Positions 49,786-58,091 of a stretch of 64,000 nt of DNA are shown one piece after another. Each line of letters begins with the position of its first letter. Within the stretch, counting starts at the first letter, position 1. Made by a program: the position numbers and the translations under genes. A model generated the notes under the pieces. It did no database searches, was not told where the DNA came from, and was given only the letters and a program-made list of their open reading frames with translations. The stretch comes from Kribbella pratensis (GTDB taxonomy: Bacteria > Actinomycetota > Actinomycetes > Propionibacteriales > Kribbellaceae): the NCBI RefSeq assembly GCF_004366075.1, contig NZ_SODU01000002.1, positions 248,001 to 312,000 of the forward strand. Reading direction: 5' to 3'.

Positions 49786-51303
49786 ATGGCCCCGAGCAGA
49801 GCGATGCGCGCGAACCGCGCGCGTCGGCCGAGTCCACGCCGACGCTCCGCCTTCGCCGCACTGACGATCGCCGTCCTCGGCGTGCTGCTCCCCGGTACGG
49901 CGTACGTCGTCGCTCGCCGGACCAAGCTCGGTTCGACGCTGATCGTGCTGAGCCTCGCGCTGTACGGCGGCGCGGCGTACGTCGGGCTGCGGAAACGGGA
50001 CGCGGTGATCTCGTGGGCGCTGAATCCGGCGTTCCTGAACTGGATGATCGTCGGCCTGGCCGCGATCGCACTCGTGTGGATCGTCGTCCTGGTCACGTCG
50101 TACAAGATGCTCCGGCCGCTGACCGTCGGACCGGGATCCCGGCTGCTCGGGGCGCTGGTGATCGGCGTGATCTGCTTCGCGATGACGGTGAGCACGGCGA
50201 CCGGCGCGCAGACGTTGATGGCACAGCGGAACCTGGTGACGAAGGTCTTCGGGGGCGATGAGTCGAAGAGCCAGACACGGCCGACGATCACCCCGAAGAA
50301 GGACATCTGGCAGCAGCTGCCGCGGCTGAACATCCTGCTGCTCGGCGCGGACGACGGCGAGGGTCGCGGGGGGACGCGGACCGACACGGTGATGGTCGCG
50401 AGCATCGACACCAAGACCGGCAACACCTCGCTGATCTCGCTGACCCGGAACTTCATGCGGATGCCGTTCCCGGAGGATTCCCCGCTGCACAAGATCTATC
50501 CGACCGGGTTCTGGGACCCGAACGGCCCGCAGGAGCAGTCAGAGTTCTACCTGGACGCCATGTACCGCAACATCCCGAGGCTGCATCCCGGCATCCTCGG
50601 CCCCTCGGACAACGAGGGCGCGGACATCCTCAAGGTGTCCGTCGGCGAGGCGCTGGGGCTGCGGATCCACTACTACGTGCAGATCAACCTGGCCGGGTTC
50701 GCGCAGCTGGTCGAGGCGCTCGGGGGGATCACGGTGAACATCAACTACCCGGTCCCGGTCGGCGGCAACGACGACAAGAAGATCCCGCCGAGCCGGTACC
50801 TCGCTCCGGGTCCGAACCGGAAGCTGAACGGCACCGACGCGCTGTGGTTCGCGCGCGGCCGGTACAAGGTCCCGACCGCGGACCTCGCACGCCAGGCCCG
50901 GCAGCGCTGCACGATCAAGGCGATCGTCGAGCGCGCCACCCCGCAGAACGTGCTGACGAACTACGACGCGATCGCGAAGGCCGGCGAGCAGCTGATCCGC
51001 ACCGACATCCCGCGGAACCAGCTGGGCGCGTTCGCCACGCTGGGAGCGCGGGTGAAGACGGCGAAGATCACCAACGTCGACCTCGACAAGAAGAAGAACT
51101 TCCCGACCGGCCGCAACCCGAACTACGCCGGGATGCGCGAGATCGTGGCGCAAGCCCTCAACCCGGTCCGTCGTACGACGACCGTGCCGCGCAAGACCAC
51201 CACGGCGCCGCCGTCCACTGCGGCCCAGCCGAAGGCCACCCCGAAGCCCGCCGCGGACGACCTGACGTCCGCCTGCGCCTACAACCCAGGCATGCCCCGT
51301 TAG
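49786..51303 (+). CDS. LytR-CpsA-Psr (LCP) family cell-wall glycopolymer ligase
   Basis: 505 residues. Several N-terminal membrane helices ('AALTIAVLGVLLPGTAYVVA', 'LIVLSLALYGGAAYVGL', 'WMIVGLAAIALVWIVVLVTS' and one more), then the LCP domain: 'LNILLLGADDGEGRGGTRTD', 'TVMVASIDTKTGNTSLISLT' (catalytic Asp/Arg cluster), 'ITVNINYPV', and 'LNGTDALWFARGRY'. LCP enzymes join teichoic-acid-like polymers or arabinogalactan to peptidoglycan. The C-terminus is a Thr/Pro/Ala tail. Four helices rather than one is unusual. Confidence 0.9.
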   Translation: MAPSRAMRANRARRPSPRRRSAFAALTIAVLGVLLPGTAYVVARRTKLGSTLIVLSLALYGGAAYVGLRKRDAVISWALNPAFLNWMIVGLAAIALVWIVVLVTSYKMLRPLTVGPGSRLLGALVIGVICFAMTVSTATGAQTLMAQRNLVTKVFGGDESKSQTRPTITPKKDIWQQLPRLNILLLGADDGEGRGGTRTDTVMVASIDTKTGNTSLISLTRNFMRMPFPEDSPLHKIYPTGFWDPNGPQEQSEFYLDAMYRNIPRLHPGILGPSDNEGADILKVSVGEALGLRIHYYVQINLAGFAQLVEALGGITVNINYPVPVGGNDDKKIPPSRYLAPGPNRKLNGTDALWFARGRYKVPTADLARQARQRCTIKAIVERATPQNVLTNYDAIAKAGEQLIRTDIPRNQLGAFATLGARVKTAKITNVDLDKKKNFPTGRNPNYAGMREIVAQALNPVRRTTTVPRKTTTAPPSTAAQPKATPKPAADDLTSACAYNPGMPR

Positions 51304-51322
51304 GCGCAGTGGACGTCGAGTT

Positions 51323-52039
51323 CTACTCTCGGGTTCCGGTCAGGATGCAGAACTCGTTGCCGTCCAGGTCGGCCATCGGGATCGCGTCCGCGCCCTCCTG
51401 GCCGCTGTCCAGCCGGGTCGCGCCGAGCCCGATCAGCCGCTCGACCTCGGCGTCGACGTCCCCGTCGGCCGGGACGGTGAGGTCCCAGTGCAGCCGGTTC
51501 TTCGGTGCCTTCGGGCTGACCGGCCCCCCACCCCACGCGACCTTCGGTCCGCCTGACGGCGCCTGGATCGCGGTCTCCTCGTCCTGGTCCCAGACCAGCG
51601 GCCAGTCGACCGCCTTGCTCCAGAAGTACCCGACCGCCCGGGTGCCGTCCGACGCCAGCTCACCGAGGAACGCGGTGTCCGCGAGGAACTTGTTCCCCGC
51701 CTCGATCACACAGAACTCGTTGCCTTCCGGATCAGCGAGGACGATATGTTCTTCCTCCGGCTTCTGCCCGACGTCGAGGTGCCGGCCGCCGAGCTCGAGC
51801 GCCCTCGCCACCGTCTCCTGCTGCTGCTCAGGCGTTTGGCTGGTCAGGTGGAGGTGGATCTGATTCGGGCGATCCTTCTCGACGTCACTGTGCAAGAACC
51901 GCAGCCGGAAACTGGTGTCGGCGTCGGGCAGCAACTCGTTCCCGTCGGCCTGCTCCCACCCGAGCAGGCCCGCCCAGAACCGCGCCAGCCCAGCGGGATC
52001 CTTCGCGTCGATCGACAGCGCATAGAGGTTGATACTCAT
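51323..52039 (-). CDS. two-domain VOC (glyoxalase-like) protein
   Basis: 238 residues. Two fused VOC units: 'YALSIDAKDPAGLARFWAGL' to 'VLADPEGNEFCVIEAG', and 'WSKAVDWPLVWDQDEE' to 'MADLDGNEFCILTG'. Such fused proteins can form a full binding site within one chain. Substrate unknown. Lies downstream of the TetR gene in the same orientation, 62 bp away. Confidence 0.87.
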   Translation of the reverse strand: MSINLYALSIDAKDPAGLARFWAGLLGWEQADGNELLPDADTSFRLRFLHSDVEKDRPNQIHLHLTSQTPEQQQETVARALELGGRHLDVGQKPEEEHIVLADPEGNEFCVIEAGNKFLADTAFLGELASDGTRAVGYFWSKAVDWPLVWDQDEETAIQAPSGGPKVAWGGGPVSPKAPKNRLHWDLTVPADGDVDAEVERLIGLGATRLDSGQEGADAIPMADLDGNEFCILTGTRE

Positions 52040-52101
52040 CGGATCTCCCAATCGGCCGGGGATGTCACCGTAGGGCGGTGCCGATCGGTGCCGCAAAGCA
52101 T

Positions 52102-52680
52102 TTAGCGGACCGACGCCGCGGCGATCCGCGCGTGGTGATCGGCCTGCTCCCGGGACATCGGCTGCCTCAGGAGGACCACCTGGTGATAGAGCGGTGCGGT
52201 CGCGGTGAGCAGGAGCTGATGGGGATCGGTGCCGCTCGGGATCTCGCCGCGTGCGACAGCTCGGCTGACGACCAGCGCGGTGCGCTCGTAGCGGTCCTCC
52301 CAGAAGCGGGTGAGTGCGTCGGCGGCATCCGTCGTACGGAAGGAGGCCGCGATCACCGCCTGGGTGATGGACGGCCGGGCGGTGAGTGCAGCGTGGATCT
52401 CGCGGTTGACGGCAACCAGATCTCCTTCGAGCGAACCCGTGTCGGCCGGCTCCCACGAGTCGTCGGCACCTGCCTCGAGCAGATCGACCAGGAGGCCGGG
52501 GACCGTCTTCCAGCGCCGGTACAGGGTCGTCCGGTGTACGCCGGAACGCGCGGCGACCGCGTCGATCGTGAGCCCGTCGTACCCGTGCTCGGCCAGCTCG
52601 GTCTCCACCGCCGCGAGCACGTCCGAGCGCACGCGGGCCGTCCGTCCTCCCGGCCTACTTGCGCGAACCTCAGCGATCAT
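52102..52680 (-). CDS. TetR-family regulator divergent from the streptogramin-resistance-like operon
   Basis: 192 residues. HTH 'LTIDAVAARSGVHRTTLYRR' with 'WKTVPGLLVDLLEAG'. The C-terminal domain is the TetR_C type with 'LLLTATAPLYHQVVLLRQPM'. It is divergent from the ABC-F gene, 103 bp away, with an imperfect dyad between, and is the likely repressor of that operon and itself. The inducer could be the antibiotic. Confidence 0.9.
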   Translation of the reverse strand: MIAEVRASRPGGRTARVRSDVLAAVETELAEHGYDGLTIDAVAARSGVHRTTLYRRWKTVPGLLVDLLEAGADDSWEPADTGSLEGDLVAVNREIHAALTARPSITQAVIAASFRTTDAADALTRFWEDRYERTALVVSRAVARGEIPSGTDPHQLLLTATAPLYHQVVLLRQPMSREQADHHARIAAASVR

Positions 52681-52694
52681 GACATCATCCTAAC

Positions 52695-52708
52695 GCAACG
52701 TCCGTCGC
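52695..52708. promoter_or_regulatory. imperfect dyad near the TetR start, possible operator
   Basis: GCAACGTCCGTCGC is an inverted repeat with one mismatch (GCAACG against CGTCGC), 15 bp upstream of the TetR start and just before the upstream ORF of the ABC-F gene. Weak as a site on its own; its position is what supports it. Confidence 0.35.
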
Positions 52709-52724
52709 ATTTAGGGAGCAGCCA

Positions 52725-52736
52725 GTGATCCTCTGA
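52725..52736 (+). CDS. upstream ORF (leader peptide, three codons) of the ABC-F gene
   Basis: GTG-ATC-CTC-TGA encodes Met-Ile-Leu. It has a good ribosome site of its own, AGGGAG at 52713-52718, six bases upstream. The stop lies 47 bp before the ABC-F start. Very short leader peptides ahead of resistance genes are known to control them by ribosome stalling. Its codons are part of the stem described next. Confidence 0.65.
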   Translation: MIL

Positions 52737-52780
52737 CCCGCCGTTCGCCAACCACGAACCCGCGAGAGGTCAGGAGGATC
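52727..52780 (+). promoter_or_regulatory. translational attenuator hiding the ABC-F ribosome site
   Basis: GATCCTCTGACC (52727-52738) is complementary, with one bulged base, to GGTCAGGAGGATC (52768-52780), which contains the AGGAGG of the ABC-F gene. A nested stem GTTCG (52743-52747) / CGAAC (52755-52759) lies in the loop. When the stem forms the ABC-F start is closed; a ribosome held on the three-codon leader would open it. Mechanism is inferred from the layout. Confidence 0.7.
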
Positions 52781-52783
52781 CTC

Positions 52784-54361
52784 ATGTCTACTCAGCTGTC
52801 CCTGCACGACGTCACCAAGTCCTACGACCACCGCCTGGTGCTCGACCAGGTCACCTGCGCCTTCCCGCCCGGGCAGGTCAGCGGCCTGATCGGCGAGAAC
52901 GGCTCCGGCAAGTCGACGCTGCTGCGGATCCTGGCCCGTCTCGAACCGGCCACGGACGGGACGGTGAACGCCACCGGGAGCATCGGCTTCCTGGCGCAGG
53001 ACAACCCGTTGCCGCTCGACCTCGACGTACAGGCGCTGGCCGATCATGCGCTCGCCGACCTGCGCCGGATCGAGGCGCGGATGCGTTCGCTGGAAGGATT
53101 GCTTGCCGAGGGTCACACCGACGTTCTGGATGAGTACGGCGAACTCCAGACGGTGTTCGAGATCCGCGACGGGTACGACGCCGACGCACGGTTCGCCCGT
53201 GCGACGTACGGGCTCGGGCTGTCCACGCTGCCGGGCGATCGCCGGTTGTCCGAGCTGTCCGGCGGCGAGTTGGCGCGGCTGCACCTGGCCGCCGTACTGG
53301 CGTCGTCCCCGGAGGTCCTGCTGCTCGACGAGCCGACGAACCACCTGGACGTGTCGGCCGCCACCTGGTTGGAGGACCACCTGCGATCCCGGCGCGGTAC
53401 GACGGTTGTCGTCTCGCACGACCGCGCCTTCCTCGAGCGGGTCGCTTCGACACTGTTCGAGGTCGACGGCGACACGCACCGGGTCACGCGGTACGGCAAC
53501 GGCTTCCAGGGCTACCTGCAGGAGAAGGCAGCCGAGCGGGCGCGACTCGAGCAGGCCCGGCAGCAGTGGGAGGACGAGGTCGCGGAGATGCGCGTGCTCG
53601 TCCGGACCACCGCCGACCGGGTCGCGTACGGGCGACCGATGAAGGACAACAACAAGGTGGCGTACGACCGGGCGACCGGTCGCGTCAACGAGGCGGAGCG
53701 GAGCAAGATCCGCAACGCCAAGGAGCGACTGCGCCGCCTGGAGGAAGACCCGCCGCCGGTGCCGGCGAAGCCGCTCCGCTTCAAGGGGTCGATCCGCACG
53801 ACCGGCGCTCCGGCCGGGGTGGATGCGGTGGGCATCGCGGTCACGGATCGGCTCCTGGCGACGTCCCTCGACGTACCCGCTGGTGGTCGCGTACTGATCA
53901 CCGGACCGAACGGCGCCGGCAAGTCGACCCTCCTCGACGTTCTCGCCGGTGCGCTCCAGCCGGACTCCGGGTACGTCGATCGCCACGGACGGATCGGCTA
54001 CCTGCAGCAGGAAGCGGTCGAGGCGCGCCCGGACGAAACGTTGCGCGAGGCACTCGCACGACATCCCGGCGCGGCGGCTCTGGGGCTGTTCCGTCAGGAG
54101 CAGTTGCAGACCCGGGTCGGTGCGTTGTCGACCGGGCAACGCCGACGGCTCGCGTTGGCACGAGTGCTGACCACGCCGTACGACGTACTGCTGCTCGACG
54201 AGCCGACGAATCACCTGTCCCTCGTGCTGGTGGAGGAACTGGAGGCGGCGCTCGACCGGTACGCCGGCGCACTCGTCGTTGTCAGCCACGACCGCCGCTT
54301 CATCTCCCGCTGGCGCGGCACCATCGTTGATCTCGAGGAGAACACCTATGTCAGTCGATGA
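52784..54361 (+). CDS. ABC-F family ribosome-protection ATPase (antibiotic-resistance type)
   Basis: 525 residues, two ATPase domains and no membrane part. Walker A: 'GLIGENGSGKSTLL' and 'LITGPNGAGKSTLL'. Signature: 'LSELSGGELARLHLA' and 'LSTGQRRRLALA'. Walker B: 'LLLDEPTNHLDVSAATWLED' and 'LLLDEPTNHLSLVLVEELEA'; the second NHLS form is typical of macrolide/lincosamide/streptogramin-resistance ABC-F proteins such as TlrC. The inter-domain linker is long and charged (~90 residues), also a resistance-type feature. It should enter the ribosomal E site and displace bound drug. The 3' end overlaps the lyase gene by 14 bp. Confidence 0.92.
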   Translation: MSTQLSLHDVTKSYDHRLVLDQVTCAFPPGQVSGLIGENGSGKSTLLRILARLEPATDGTVNATGSIGFLAQDNPLPLDLDVQALADHALADLRRIEARMRSLEGLLAEGHTDVLDEYGELQTVFEIRDGYDADARFARATYGLGLSTLPGDRRLSELSGGELARLHLAAVLASSPEVLLLDEPTNHLDVSAATWLEDHLRSRRGTTVVVSHDRAFLERVASTLFEVDGDTHRVTRYGNGFQGYLQEKAAERARLEQARQQWEDEVAEMRVLVRTTADRVAYGRPMKDNNKVAYDRATGRVNEAERSKIRNAKERLRRLEEDPPPVPAKPLRFKGSIRTTGAPAGVDAVGIAVTDRLLATSLDVPAGGRVLITGPNGAGKSTLLDVLAGALQPDSGYVDRHGRIGYLQQEAVEARPDETLREALARHPGAAALGLFRQEQLQTRVGALSTGQRRRLALARVLTTPYDVLLLDEPTNHLSLVLVEELEAALDRYAGALVVVSHDRRFISRWRGTIVDLEENTYVSR

Positions 54362-55184
54362 GTTCACGGTCGACGGCGCGCCGTACGGCGTGGTCGCGGC
54401 GGGCGGTGAGGTGTGGACGACGCTCGTCCACACCGGCCGCGTCGCGACCGTGTCGGGCCGCGTGTTCGACCTCGACGCACCCGGGTCCCGCCCGAGCGTG
54501 ATCGTCGACGGTCCCGACGACGCCGTCTGGTTCACCCGCAACGGCGACGACCGGATCGGCCGGATCGGGTACGACGGGGCGGTGTCGGCGACCGAGCTCA
54601 CGGACGCGCCGTACGGACTGTGCGTCGGTCCCGACGGCGCCTTGTGGTGCACGTTGATGAGCATCGACGCGATCGGGCGGATCACGGTGGACGGCGAGGT
54701 GTCGACGTACCCGATCGGTACGGCGGGCGCGTTCCCGGGGATGATCACGACGTACGCGGGCGATCTGTGGTTCACGCTCAACCAGACCAACGCGATCGGC
54801 CGGATGACCACCGGCGGCGAGGTCACCACCTATCCCCTGCCGACGCCCGCCGCGGGTCCGGTCGGTATCAGCGCGGGGCCGGACGGCGTCTGGTTCACCG
54901 AACTGCTCGCGAGCCAGGCGGGCCGGATCAGCGTCGACGGGTCCATCTCGGAATTCGCGCTTCCGATCGATTCGAAGCCGCATGCCGCGGCGGCGACACC
55001 TGATGGTGGTTGCTGGCTCACTCTGTGGGCGGCGGCCGCACTGGTCCACATCGATGCCAAGGGCAACATCACTGAACAGGTCGCGTTCACTGAAGGCGCC
55101 GAACCGCACGGTCTGTACGCCGACACCTCGGTGTGGGTCGCGCTGGAGAAGGGTTCCGTGGCTCACATCCAAGCGCGCGGGTGA
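54348..55184 (+). CDS. vgb: virginiamycin B lyase (streptogramin B lyase)
   Basis: 278 residues, start ATG behind GAGGAG within the end of the ABC-F gene. Seven-bladed beta-propeller with repeated 'NAIGRM', 'DAIGRI' and 'VWFTEL' strands. The catalytic residues of staphylococcal Vgb can be matched: Tyr in 'VDGAPYGVV', Asp in 'VDGPDDAVWF', His in 'SKPHAAAATP', and His plus Glu-Lys in 'EPHGLYADTSVWVALEKG'. Vgb linearises type B streptogramins by elimination at the ester bond. Cotranslated with the ABC-F protein, so the pair probably gives resistance to both streptogramin types. Confidence 0.92.
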   Translation: MSVDEFTVDGAPYGVVAAGGEVWTTLVHTGRVATVSGRVFDLDAPGSRPSVIVDGPDDAVWFTRNGDDRIGRIGYDGAVSATELTDAPYGLCVGPDGALWCTLMSIDAIGRITVDGEVSTYPIGTAGAFPGMITTYAGDLWFTLNQTNAIGRMTTGGEVTTYPLPTPAAGPVGISAGPDGVWFTELLASQAGRISVDGSISEFALPIDSKPHAAAATPDGGCWLTLWAAAALVHIDAKGNITEQVAFTEGAEPHGLYADTSVWVALEKGSVAHIQARG

Positions 55185-55241
55185 GGAGGTTCACTCGGTG
55201 GAGGGAGGACGCGAGGGCCCGTCCGGGAGCACAGTGGTGAT

Positions 55242-56144
55242 GTGAGCACGGACGTGCAGGTACGGGGGCCGCGGGTTCGTGATGTGATCGCGGTGGGTCG
55301 CCCGGCGTTCTGGGTCGTGTCGATCGTGCCTTACTACACGGGGATTCTGCTCGCGACCCATCGGCTGATCCCGCCGTTCGGGGAGTGGCCGCGGCTGATC
55401 GTCGGGGCCGTCGTGATGGGGCCGCTGGTTTGGCTGGCAGTGCTGGCGGTCAACGACGCGTACGACCTGCCGAGCGATCGGCTCAACCCGCGGAAGGCCA
55501 AGTCGCCGCTGCTCGACGGGCGGATCACGCTGCGAGCGGCGAAGCGGCTGGCCTTCGCGGCGGCCGTGGCGGCGGTCGGACTGAGCCTGCATGTCGGGAT
55601 CGTGTTCGCGCTGGGCGTCCTGCTCGCCGTACTCCTGGGCTACGCGTACTCCGTCCCACCGGTGCGGTTGAAGACCCGCGCCGGCTTCGACGTCGCGGTC
55701 AACGCCCTCGCCCTCGGCGCCTTCGGCCCGCTGGCCGGCTGGGCCGCGATCAACCCGGACCTGAGCGACTTCCCTTGGCTGATGGGCCTGCAGGGAACCC
55801 TCGCCGCGATCGGCCTCTACCTCCCCACCACGCTCGCCGACCTCGAGGCAGACCGCGCCGCCGGCTACCAGACCATCGCAGTCCGCTTCGGCCCCCGCAC
55901 GACGTACCTGATCGGGTACGCCGCCTGGATCGCAGCCGCCGCCCTGTCGGTAATCCTCGCCGCCACCAACACCATCATTCCCCGCGCCATGCTGTCCCTC
56001 GAGCTGGTGATGGTCCCCGTCCTCATCGCCGCCTACCGCAAACTCATTGGCCCGGGTCAGTCCTTCAAGGGCATCATCGTTCTCGCCTCCCTGTTCCTCT
56101 TCCCCTGTGGAACGTTCGCCCTCACCTACACCGGAGTCCTGTAG
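55242..56144 (+). CDS. UbiA-family prenyltransferase
   Basis: 300 residues with about eight to nine membrane helices. First Asp-rich motif 'NDAYDLPSDRLNPRK' (N/DxxxD) and second 'DLEADRAAGYQT'; 'LGYAYSVPPVRLKTR' is the third family feature. UbiA enzymes join polyprenyl diphosphates to aromatic or other acceptors (menaquinone, heme O, chlorophyll-like). The acceptor is unknown. Starts 57 bp after the lyase gene, GTG codon. Confidence 0.9.
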   Translation: MSTDVQVRGPRVRDVIAVGRPAFWVVSIVPYYTGILLATHRLIPPFGEWPRLIVGAVVMGPLVWLAVLAVNDAYDLPSDRLNPRKAKSPLLDGRITLRAAKRLAFAAAVAAVGLSLHVGIVFALGVLLAVLLGYAYSVPPVRLKTRAGFDVAVNALALGAFGPLAGWAAINPDLSDFPWLMGLQGTLAAIGLYLPTTLADLEADRAAGYQTIAVRFGPRTTYLIGYAAWIAAAALSVILAATNTIIPRAMLSLELVMVPVLIAAYRKLIGPGQSFKGIIVLASLFLFPCGTFALTYTGVL

Positions 56145-56783
56145 ATGTATCCGGACATCGAGCCGTACGACCACGGGATGCTCGATGTCGGTGATGGACA
56201 CCGTGTCTACTGGGAGGTCTGCGGCGACCCCGCAGGCAAGCCTGCGCTCGTCGTCCACGGCCGCCGAGCCGACCGTGGACCTGAGCACCAACACCACCGC
56301 CCACCTGATCGCAGATTCCGGGACGGCGTACCGGAAGGCCAACGGGACGGGAATCTGGCGCTCGCGTACAGCTGTCTTCTGCACGACCCCGACCCGGCCG
56401 TCCGCGAGAAGGCCGCACGTGACTGGTGCGACTGGGAGGACACTCAGGTCCGCACACATCCGGGCAGGCGACCGGACGCCGCGTACGACGATCCCGTCTT
56501 TCGGCTGCGGTTCGCGCGACTCGTGACGCACTACTGGGCGCACGCGGCCTGGCTGGAAGAGGACGTTCTCGTGCGGGAGGCGGGGAAGCTGGCCGGGATC
56601 CCGGGGGTGCTGATCCACGGCAGGCTCGACATCAGCGGCCCGCCTGACATCGCCTGGCGGATGGCTCAAGCCTGGCCAGGCGCGGAGTTGCACCTCGTAG
56701 AGCAAGAAGGTCACGGAGCCGGCGGCCGGCGCACCACGGAGCTGATCCTCGCCGCACTGGACCACTTCGCATTACGGAGCTGA
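56145..56783 (+). pseudogene. decayed prolyl aminopeptidase (proline iminopeptidase, S33)
   Basis: The first 38 codons match the family ('YPDIEPYDHGMLDVGDGHRV', 'WEVCGDPAGKPALVVHG') and the end matches ('LALAYSCLLHDPD', 'IPGVLIHGRLDISGPPDIAW', 'AELHLVEQEGHG'). Between them the HGGPG oxyanion loop, the GGSWG nucleophile and the core are gone. A remnant 'VDLSTNTTAHLIADSG' (normally before the nucleophile) is present in another frame at 56277-56322, so there were deletions and a frameshift. The frame happens to remain open for 212 codons. Not a functional peptidase. Confidence 0.85.
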
Positions 56784-56879
56784 CCGGATCGGACGGGCAT
56801 GCACGTGCACGTGCACGGTGGGCAAAGATTTGATCACTGATCTTTACAGCGATGAAACGTTCATGAACTCTTGGGTCCC

Positions 56880-57689
56880 ATGACTCTGACCCGCCCGGAG
56901 CTCGAGACCGATTACGCCCTCAGCCGGTCCGACATCGCACACTTCAGGCAGCACGGGTTCGTGAAGCTGAAGAACGTGCTCAGTGCGGAGACGATCGCGG
57001 AGTACGAGCCGGAGATCACCGACAAGGTGATCGAGCTCAACACGCAGGAACAGCCGCTGGACGAGCGCGACACCTACGGCAAGGCGTTCCTGCAGGTCAC
57101 GAACCTCTGGCAGGACAGCGAGCGGGTGCTGGAGTTCGTCTCGTCGCCGCGGCTCGCGCGGATCGCGGCGCAGCTGCTCGGCGTGCAGTCGGTGCGCCTG
57201 TACCACGACCAGGCGCTCTACAAGGAGTCCGGCGGCGGAGTCACCCCGTGGCACGCGGACCAGTACTACTGGCCGTTCATGACCGATCGGTGCGTGACGA
57301 TCTGGGTCCCGCTGCAGGAGACCCCGATGGAGATGGGGCCGCTGTCGTTCGCGGCCGGCAGTCACACGTTCGAGCACGGGCGGGACCTCCCGATCAGCGA
57401 CGAGTCGGAGCGCGTGCTGCAGGAAGCGCTGGCCGAGCAGAACTTCCCGGAGATCTCCGAGCCGTACGAGCTCGGCGAGGTCAGCTACCACCTCGGCTGG
57501 ACCTTCCATCACGCGCCGCCGAACACCACCGACATCCCGCGCCGGGTCATGACGGTGATCTACGTCGACGCGGCGATGACGATCTCGCAGCCGTCGAACG
57601 CGAACCAGGTGGTCGATCTGGCCAGCTGGATGCCCGGCAATCAACCCGGCGACACCATCTCCTCGCCGCTCAACCCGATCCTCTACTGA
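56880..57689 (+). CDS. phytanoyl-CoA dioxygenase (PhyH) family oxygenase
   Basis: 269 residues from ATG. Fe(II)/2-oxoglutarate enzyme: 'LYHDQALYKESGGGVTPWHA' followed by D gives the HxD pair ('WHADQYYW'), 'SYHLGWTFHHAPPNT' holds the distal His and 'PRRVMTVIYVD' the Arg that binds 2-oxoglutarate. PhyH-like enzymes hydroxylate lipids or specialised metabolites. Divergent neighbours absent; a GCACGT repeat lies just upstream. Substrate unknown. Confidence 0.88.
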   Translation: MTLTRPELETDYALSRSDIAHFRQHGFVKLKNVLSAETIAEYEPEITDKVIELNTQEQPLDERDTYGKAFLQVTNLWQDSERVLEFVSSPRLARIAAQLLGVQSVRLYHDQALYKESGGGVTPWHADQYYWPFMTDRCVTIWVPLQETPMEMGPLSFAAGSHTFEHGRDLPISDESERVLQEALAEQNFPEISEPYELGEVSYHLGWTFHHAPPNTTDIPRRVMTVIYVDAAMTISQPSNANQVVDLASWMPGNQPGDTISSPLNPILY

Positions 57690-57728
57690 GCGATCCCGCT
57701 CCGTCGCCGGCGACAGAGCGCGCGTTCT

Positions 57729-57746
57729 GTACCTATTGGTATGTAC
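57729..57746. promoter_or_regulatory. GTACCTA-TTGG-TATGTAC dyad ahead of the cupin gene
   Basis: An 18-bp inverted repeat with one mismatch pair, ending nine bases before the chosen cupin start. Its core TACCTATTGGTA looks like the half-sites used by HxlR- or MarR-type repressors. No regulator gene is adjacent. Confidence 0.45.
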
Positions 57747-57755
57747 GATGCTGCC

Positions 57756-58091
57756 ATGAACTCATCGATCAGCCGGGTAGTCGTCCTGGATCAGCACCTG
57801 CCGGAGGCGCTCCCGGTGCAGCGCGTCGAGGTCCGCCGGATCACGATCGACCCGCACACCGCGCTCGGCGCCCACGTCCACAACGGCCCCGTGTTCGGCA
57901 ACATCGTGTCGGGGTCGGCGATCTACCAGCAGTCCGAGGACACCGAGCCGCAGGTCCTCCACCCCGGCGACGTGTTCTACGAGCCCGCCGTCGAACGAAT
58001 CGCACGCTTCGACACCGAGGAAGAGGGCGTCACCTTCCTCGCCTACTTCCCACTGACGGCCGGCCAGGACGCGACACTCGACCTGGTCTAG
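57756..58091 (+). CDS. cupin-domain protein
   Basis: 111 residues from the second ATG; the first ATG at 57741 lies inside a palindrome. Cupin motif 1 is 'LGAHVHNGPVFGNIVSGSAI' (H-x-H ... G) and motif 2 'VLHPGDVFYEPAVERIARF'. One metal site seems possible; the second motif lacks the usual late His. Role unknown. Converges on the YdeI-like gene with a 4-bp overlap. Confidence 0.82.
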   Translation: MNSSISRVVVLDQHLPEALPVQRVEVRRITIDPHTALGAHVHNGPVFGNIVSGSAIYQQSEDTEPQVLHPGDVFYEPAVERIARFDTEEEGVTFLAYFPLTAGQDATLDLV

